From positions 1 to 54,077 of the forward strand of contig CAVKQI010000004.1 in assembly GCA_963658405.1 (NCBI GenBank): DNA of 54,077 nucleotides, read 5' to 3'. Below, one piece after another: positions 49,810 through 54,077 of the stretch. How positions within the stretch are numbered: the first letter of the stretch is position 1; every line of letters begins with the position of its first letter. Source of the DNA: CAG-791 sp963658405 (GTDB lineage: Bacteria; Bacillota; Clostridia; Lachnospirales; Lachnospiraceae). The notes below the pieces were generated by a model, which was given only the letters and a program-made list of their open reading frames with translations, did not search any database and was not told where the DNA came from. Position numbers and translations under genes: made by a program.

Positions 49810-50451
49810 ATGCAATACTTAACATTTGCACTTACCAAGGGAAGACTGGCAGACAAGACCATGGATCTGCTGGAAAAAGCAGGATTTTCCTGTGAGGAGA
49901 TGAAGGACAAGGACACCAGGAAGCTGATCTTTACCAATGAGGAACAAAAGCTTCGTTTCTTCCTGGCCAAGGGACCGGATGTCCCCACTTACGTGGAGTA
50001 TGGTGCGGCAGATATCGGCGTCGTGGGCTCCGATGTGATCATGGAAGAAAAAAGACGGGTCTACGAAGTGCTGGATCTGGGATTCGGCAAGTGCCGCATG
50101 TGCGTGTGCGGACCGAAGGAGGCCGGTGAGCTTCTCCAGCACCACGAGATGATCCGTGTGGCTTCCAAATATCCCAATATTGCCAGAGAGTACTTCTATA
50201 ATCAGAAGAACCAGACCGTAGATATCATCAAGCTCAACGGCTCCGTGGAGCTTGGCCCTATCGTCAAGCTCTCCGATGTCATCGTGGATATCGTGGAGAC
50301 CGGTTCCACCCTTCGTGAAAATGGTCTGACGGTATTAGAGGAGGTCTGCCCCCTTTCCGCCCGTATGATCGTGAATCAGGTGAGCATGCAGATGGAGACA
50401 GAGCGGATCAAGGATCTGATCAGCAGACTGAAAGCGGCCATTGAGGCATAA
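49810..50451 (+). CDS. hisG: ATP phosphoribosyltransferase, short form
   Basis: First enzyme of histidine synthesis: joins ATP and PRPP. TFALTKGRLADKTMDLLEKA begins the fold, DIGVVGSDVIMEE is conserved, and the PRPP-binding loop is IVDIVETGSTLRENGL (about 158-173). At 213 residues it is the short form, which lacks the C-terminal regulatory domain and needs HisZ, encoded just upstream. Confidence 0.96.
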   Translation: MQYLTFALTKGRLADKTMDLLEKAGFSCEEMKDKDTRKLIFTNEEQKLRFFLAKGPDVPTYVEYGAADIGVVGSDVIMEEKRRVYEVLDLGFGKCRMCVCGPKEAGELLQHHEMIRVASKYPNIAREYFYNQKNQTVDIIKLNGSVELGPIVKLSDVIVDIVETGSTLRENGLTVLEEVCPLSARMIVNQVSMQMETERIKDLISRLKAAIEA

Positions 50452-50484
50452 GTCCGGCAGCAGGGCTGCAGAATGGAGAAAAAG

Positions 50485-51777
50485 ATGCGTATTTTGAATT
50501 TGACCAAGGATGAACAGGACAAGGTGCTGGCTTCTCTTATCAAGAGAAGCCCCGCCAACTATACCGAGCAGGAAGGCACGGTACGCGAGATCATAGACAA
50601 CGTGCGCCGTGATGGAGATGCAGCCATCTTTGCCTACGAAGAGAAATTCGATCACTGCAAACTGACAGTGGAAAATATCCGGGTAACCAAAGAGGAGATA
50701 GAGGCTGCCTATCAGGAGCTGGATCCTTCTTTTGTGGAAGTGATGAAACGGGCGGCTGCCAATATCCGCGCTTTCCATGAAAAACAGAAGACCAACAGCT
50801 GGATCACCACCACAGAGGAAGGAACGATCTTAGGGCAGAAGGTAACCCCCATCGCGGTTTCCGGCTGCTATGTGCCCGGAGGCAGAGCCGTTTATCCTTC
50901 CAGCGTATTGATGAATGTGATCCCCGCCAAAGTGGCGGGCGTGGCAAAGATCATCGTCTGCACACCGCCCAATGCCGAGGGCAAGGTACCTGCCGGCACC
51001 ATTGTGGCAGCAGATATCGCCGGCGTAGATGAGATCTATAAGGTGGGCGGCGCGCAGGCCATTGCCGCCATGGCTTTCGGCACGGCTTCCGTGCCCAGAG
51101 TAGATAAGATCACAGGCCCCGGCAATATCTTCGTAGCCCTTGCCAAGAAGGCGTGCTTCGGTTATACCGGCATTGACTCCGTGGCAGGCCCCAGTGAGAT
51201 CCTGGTGATCGCCGATGAGACTGCCAATGCGAGATACGTGGCGGCAGATCTCCTCTCTCAGGCAGAGCATGATCCTCTGGCCAGCGCGATCCTTCTGACC
51301 ACCAGCAGAACACTGGCAGAGCAGGTGTCCGCAGAGATCGACGGCTTCTTAAAGGAACTCTCCAGAGCAGAGATCATGCAGCAGTCTTTAGATAACTACG
51401 GCTATATTTTTGTGGGCGAAACCATGGATGAGCTGGTGGAGGCAGCCAATGCCATTGCCTCCGAGCATATGGAGATCGTCACCGCCAATCCCTTCGAGGT
51501 GATGACCAAGGTAAAGAACGCCGGTGCGATCTTCCTTGGCCAGTATTCCAGCGAGCCGCTGGGCGATTATTATGCGGGCCCCAACCACATCCTTCCCACC
51601 AATGGAACCGCCAGATTCTTCTCTCCCTTAAGTGTGGATGATTTTGTAAAGAAGAGCAGCATCATTTCCTATTCCCGTGAGGCCCTGGAGCGCGTCCATG
51701 AGGATATCGAAGTGTTTGCAGAGAATGAGGGACTGACAGCCCACGCTAATTCCGTGCGTGTGCGCTTTGAGAAGTAA
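50485..51777 (+). CDS. hisD: Histidinol dehydrogenase
   Basis: Zinc enzyme oxidising histidinol to histidine with NAD in two steps. Typical stretches: YVPGGRAVYPSSVLMNVIPA, ITGPGNIFVALAKK, SVAGPSEILVIADE, SEHMEIVT and GPNHILPTNGTARF. Length is 430 residues. ATG 50485 has GGAG 5-8 bases upstream; ATG 50473 would add four residues. It lies 33 bases after hisG. A full copy of the four-hairpin element follows. Confidence 0.95.
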   Translation: MRILNLTKDEQDKVLASLIKRSPANYTEQEGTVREIIDNVRRDGDAAIFAYEEKFDHCKLTVENIRVTKEEIEAAYQELDPSFVEVMKRAAANIRAFHEKQKTNSWITTTEEGTILGQKVTPIAVSGCYVPGGRAVYPSSVLMNVIPAKVAGVAKIIVCTPPNAEGKVPAGTIVAADIAGVDEIYKVGGAQAIAAMAFGTASVPRVDKITGPGNIFVALAKKACFGYTGIDSVAGPSEILVIADETANARYVAADLLSQAEHDPLASAILLTTSRTLAEQVSAEIDGFLKELSRAEIMQQSLDNYGYIFVGETMDELVEAANAIASEHMEIVTANPFEVMTKVKNAGAIFLGQYSSEPLGDYYAGPNHILPTNGTARFFSPLSVDDFVKKSSIISYSREALERVHEDIEVFAENEGLTAHANSVRVRFEK

Positions 51778-51797
51778 ACAGCGTAAAAAAGAGGCTG

Positions 51798-51927
51798 GTT
51801 TAAAAGAAATGCCTGATGGCATTCCTTTCAAACTCCATGGATGCCGCAGGCGCCATCCATGGGAAGCGCATCGGAGAATTCGCCTTCGCGAAATTCTCCT
51901 CATGCTGCCGCTGTAAAACAGCGTCAG
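51798..51927 (+). repeat. Four-hairpin intergenic element, copy E (full)
   Basis: Same four parts and order as copy A. H1 is 51798-51813 with 51818-51833 (14 of 16 pairs, loop TGAT). H2 is a perfect 9-bp stem (51835-51843 with 51854-51862). H3 is GGAGAATTCGC (51873-51883) with GCGAAATTCTCC (51888-51899), one bulge. H4 is 51905-51914 with 51918-51927 (one mismatch). The H2 stem bases differ from copy A at three pairs but still pair. The hisB Shine-Dalgarno follows directly. Confidence 0.85.
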
Positions 51928-51939
51928 AAAGAGGTAAAT

Positions 51940-52533
51940 ATGAATCGACAGGCAAAATGTAAGCGCATAACAGGAGAGACACAGATAGAACTGGATCTTT
52001 CCCTGGACGGATCCGGGCAGAGCAGTATACAGACAGGCATCGGCTTCTTTGACCACATGATGAACGCCTTTGCCAGACACGGTCTCTTTGATCTCGACCT
52101 GCAGGTGCAGGGGGATCTGGAGGTGGATGGTCACCACAGCGTAGAGGATACCGGTATTGTTCTGGGAGAGGCCATCAAGGAGGCCGTGGGAGACAAAAAG
52201 GGCATCCGCCGCTACGGCTACTTTGTCCTTCCCATGGATGAGGCATTGGTGATCTGCGCGGTGGATCTCTGCGGCAGACCCTACTTTGTCATGAGCGGCG
52301 CAGACCGCATCAAGGCACCCATGGTGGGAGATTTCGACACAGAGCTGGTGAAGGAATTCTTTTACTCCGTCTCCTATGCAGCAGGCATGAACCTGCATTT
52401 TCAGATCCTGGAAGGAGAGAACAGTCACCACATCATAGAGGCTATGTTCAAGGCTTTTTCCAAGGCACTGGATATGGCCACCGGCACCGATGAGCGGATC
52501 ACAGAGGTCCTCAGCACGAAAGGATGTTTATGA
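51940..52533 (+). CDS. hisB: Imidazoleglycerol-phosphate dehydratase
   Basis: Dehydrates imidazoleglycerol phosphate in histidine synthesis. Metal-binding motifs are present: GFFDHMMNAFARHG, DGHHSVEDTGIVLG (about 64-77) and SHHIIEAMFKAF near the C terminus. At 197 residues it is the monofunctional form. The start follows AGAGGT; the in-frame extension upstream is repeat copy E. The stop overlaps the hisIE start (ATGA). Confidence 0.96.
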   Translation: MNRQAKCKRITGETQIELDLSLDGSGQSSIQTGIGFFDHMMNAFARHGLFDLDLQVQGDLEVDGHHSVEDTGIVLGEAIKEAVGDKKGIRRYGYFVLPMDEALVICAVDLCGRPYFVMSGADRIKAPMVGDFDTELVKEFFYSVSYAAGMNLHFQILEGENSHHIIEAMFKAFSKALDMATGTDERITEVLSTKGCL

Positions 52534-53834
52534 CAGAACAGTACAAGCAGTTTATTCCCTGCATTTATTTAAAAAATGAAAAGGCAGTCCGCAGCCTTAC
52601 GGATCCGGAGATCATTCATACCGATCCGGTGGCGCTGGCAAAGCTCTACAGCGACAATCATGCCGACGGGCTGATCATTTTTGACCAGTCCGAGGGAGAT
52701 GAGGCCCACGAGGCAGCTCTGGATATCATCAAGGAAATCTGCACAGGCATACGGATCCCTGTGATCGGCGCCGGCAATATCCGCCGCATGGAGGATGTAA
52801 AAAAGCTCTTGTATGCCGGATGCCGAATGGCTGCCCTTAATTATTCCAGACAGGACAATATTGACATTACAAAAGAGGTGTCCGATAAATTCGGCAAGGA
52901 CAGGATCGCCGCCTGCTACAGAGCCACAGATGCTGTCACGGATCACGAGGAACTGATCCGGGAGTATGTGACAAAGATGATCCTGGTGGATGAGACCGGC
53001 ATCAAGGATGCGCTTTCCTTAAAGAACATTCCCACCATCATCTCGTTACCCGAGGTCTCCCTGGATAAGATCCTTGACTTTTTCACTTATGAAAATGTCG
53101 TCGGCCTGACAGGAAATGCCATTAATGATAATTATACCGAGCTTCGGAGCTTAAAGCTTCTTTGCCGGGAGAATCAGATTCCAGTCTTTCTCCATGAGGC
53201 GAAGTTTGCCTGGTCGGATTTTAAGCTCAACAGCGACGGACAGCTTCCCGTGGTGGTACAGGAGGCCGGCACCGATGAGGTACTGATGGTGGCCTATATG
53301 AACGAGGAGGCCTACAACCTGACCGTTTCCACCGGCCGGATGACCTATTATTCCAGAAGCAGACAGGAGCTGTGGGTAAAGGGAGAGACCAGCGGCCATT
53401 TTCAGTATGTCCGCTCTCTGACGGCAGACTGCGACATGGATACGCTCCTTGCCAAGGTAGAGCAGGTAGGGGCTGCCTGCCATACAGGAAATCATTCCTG
53501 CTTTTTCCAGACAGATGCGGTCTTCGGCAGTGAGGAGAATAACCCGCAGAAGGTCTTAGAGCAGGTTTATGCCACCATTATCGACAGACGGGATCATCCC
53601 AAGGAAGGCTCCTATACCAATTACCTCTTTGACAAGGGGATCGACAAGATGCTCAAGAAGCTGGGAGAGGAATCCACGGAGATCGTCATCGCAGCCAAGA
53701 ATACCAACCCTAATGAGGTCATGTATGAGATGGCAGATTATCTCTATCACATGATGGTGGTGATGGCAGAGAAGAATGTGACCTGGCAGCAGATCGCCGA
53801 CGAACTGGCCAGAAGAGAGCGCCCCAAGGAGTGA
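52530..53834 (+). CDS. hisIE: HisIE with N-terminal degenerate HisA/HisF-like domain
   Basis: Second and third histidine steps in one chain: PRA-CH (HisI, about residues 220-330; CDMDTLLAKVEQVGAACHTG with zinc cysteines) and PRA-PH (HisE, about 340-434; KLGEESTEIVIAAKN). Residues 1-210 resemble the HisA/HisF barrel (QFIPCIYLKNEKAV; VIGAGNIRRMEDVKKLL). The usual catalytic Asp of the first strand is Tyr13, and the second catalytic Asp appears as Tyr130, so this domain is probably not a cyclase or isomerase. ATG 52530 overlaps the hisB stop; ATG 52524 is less well spaced. hisA, hisF, hisH and hisC are not in the window. Confidence 0.9.
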   Translation: MTEQYKQFIPCIYLKNEKAVRSLTDPEIIHTDPVALAKLYSDNHADGLIIFDQSEGDEAHEAALDIIKEICTGIRIPVIGAGNIRRMEDVKKLLYAGCRMAALNYSRQDNIDITKEVSDKFGKDRIAACYRATDAVTDHEELIREYVTKMILVDETGIKDALSLKNIPTIISLPEVSLDKILDFFTYENVVGLTGNAINDNYTELRSLKLLCRENQIPVFLHEAKFAWSDFKLNSDGQLPVVVQEAGTDEVLMVAYMNEEAYNLTVSTGRMTYYSRSRQELWVKGETSGHFQYVRSLTADCDMDTLLAKVEQVGAACHTGNHSCFFQTDAVFGSEENNPQKVLEQVYATIIDRRDHPKEGSYTNYLFDKGIDKMLKKLGEESTEIVIAAKNTNPNEVMYEMADYLYHMMVVMAEKNVTWQQIADELARRERPKE

Positions 53835-53851
53835 TTCCGGGAAAGGCATCC

Positions 53852-54077
53852 ATGAAAATCGTATTTTCTCGTTTCGAAAATAAAAACATAGGTTTCGTCC
53901 TTGATCAGGACGTGCTCACAGAAATCTTTCCGGCGGATCCAGGCCGGGAAGATTTTTCTGTTGGGGATATTGTCCTGGGACAGGTGCAGAATACCGCACC
54001 CGGCATAAAAGCAGCTTTTGTGCAGCTGACAGCCAGCTCAAAGACGGCCAATGCCTGCCTTCCCTTTGCAGAATGCC
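53852..54077 (+). CDS. Ribonuclease E/G family protein (5' part)
   Basis: Runs off the window end; 75 residues are visible. The N-terminal S1-like domain is clear: MKIVFSRFENKNIGFVLDQD, then VGDIVLGQVQNTAPGIKAAF followed by VQLT. Such proteins cut single-stranded RNA in rRNA and mRNA processing. GGGAAAGG precedes ATG 53852, 17 bases after hisIE. In Lachnospiraceae this gene is often followed by the L21-L27 ribosomal operon, which cannot be checked here. Confidence 0.88.
   Translation, partial: MKIVFSRFENKNIGFVLDQDVLTEIFPADPGREDFSVGDIVLGQVQNTAPGIKAAFVQLTASSKTANACLPFAEC

Overview
The window looks like a chromosomal segment of a Gram-positive Clostridia, most likely a spore-forming member of the Lachnospiraceae. 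The grounds are gene content and order: Asp23 protein - fatty-acid kinase - recG; rsmD - coaD - coiled-coil protein; a DUF2953 protein beside GerW; SEDS and class B PBP side by side; RecU with RuvAB; short HisG with HisZ; ECF-type QueT; and a zinc-type L28. GC content is moderate and most genes lie on the + strand behind clear Shine-Dalgarno sites. The genus cannot be fixed from sequence alone. I see no tRNA, rRNA, CRISPR array, phage or transposase.

Layout. 1-0.8 kb: an XRE-cupin regulator between 30-bp inverted repeats. 0.9-7 kb: prs (minus) diverging from der-plsY-gpsA-tyrS. 7.1-14 kb: the F-type ATP synthase operon (a, c, b, fused delta-alpha, gamma, beta, epsilon). 14-20 kb: branched-chain amino acid genes (ilvB, two ilvN, ilvC, leuC, leuD). 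20-24.2 kb: a histidine phosphatase (minus), a TPR protein, ruvA, ruvB and zapA. 24.2-33.2 kb: U32 peptidase, SEDS protein, class B PBP, sporulation-linked genes, and queT behind a probable preQ1 riboswitch. 33.3-39.3 kb: rpmB, Asp23 protein, fakA, recG, degV/fakB. 39.3-44.6 kb: a type IIA topoisomerase pair, rsmD, coaD. 44.7-48.1 kb: two uncharacterised proteins, an RluD-type pseudouridine synthase, recU. 48.3-53.8 kb: hisZ-hisG-hisD-hisB-hisIE. The window ends inside an RNase E/G gene.

Three observations stand out. First, a family of intergenic elements (seven copies or remnants) is built from up to four consecutive hairpins. It usually ends at the Shine-Dalgarno of the next gene, and base changes between copies preserve pairing in one stem. 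Second, the ATP synthase delta and alpha subunits form one uninterrupted 693-residue reading frame, which conflicts with the normal 1:3 stoichiometry. Third, HisIE carries an N-terminal HisA/HisF-like barrel in which both catalytic aspartate positions appear to be tyrosine. Smaller points are two complete acetolactate synthase regulatory subunits, one behind a perfect consensus promoter; a terminator just ahead of leuC; a 9-N gap with duplicated flanks in the his leader; and a long Arg/Glu/Tyr-rich tail on the SEDS protein.

All calls come from reading the sequence and knowledge of the families. No database search or folding program was run.
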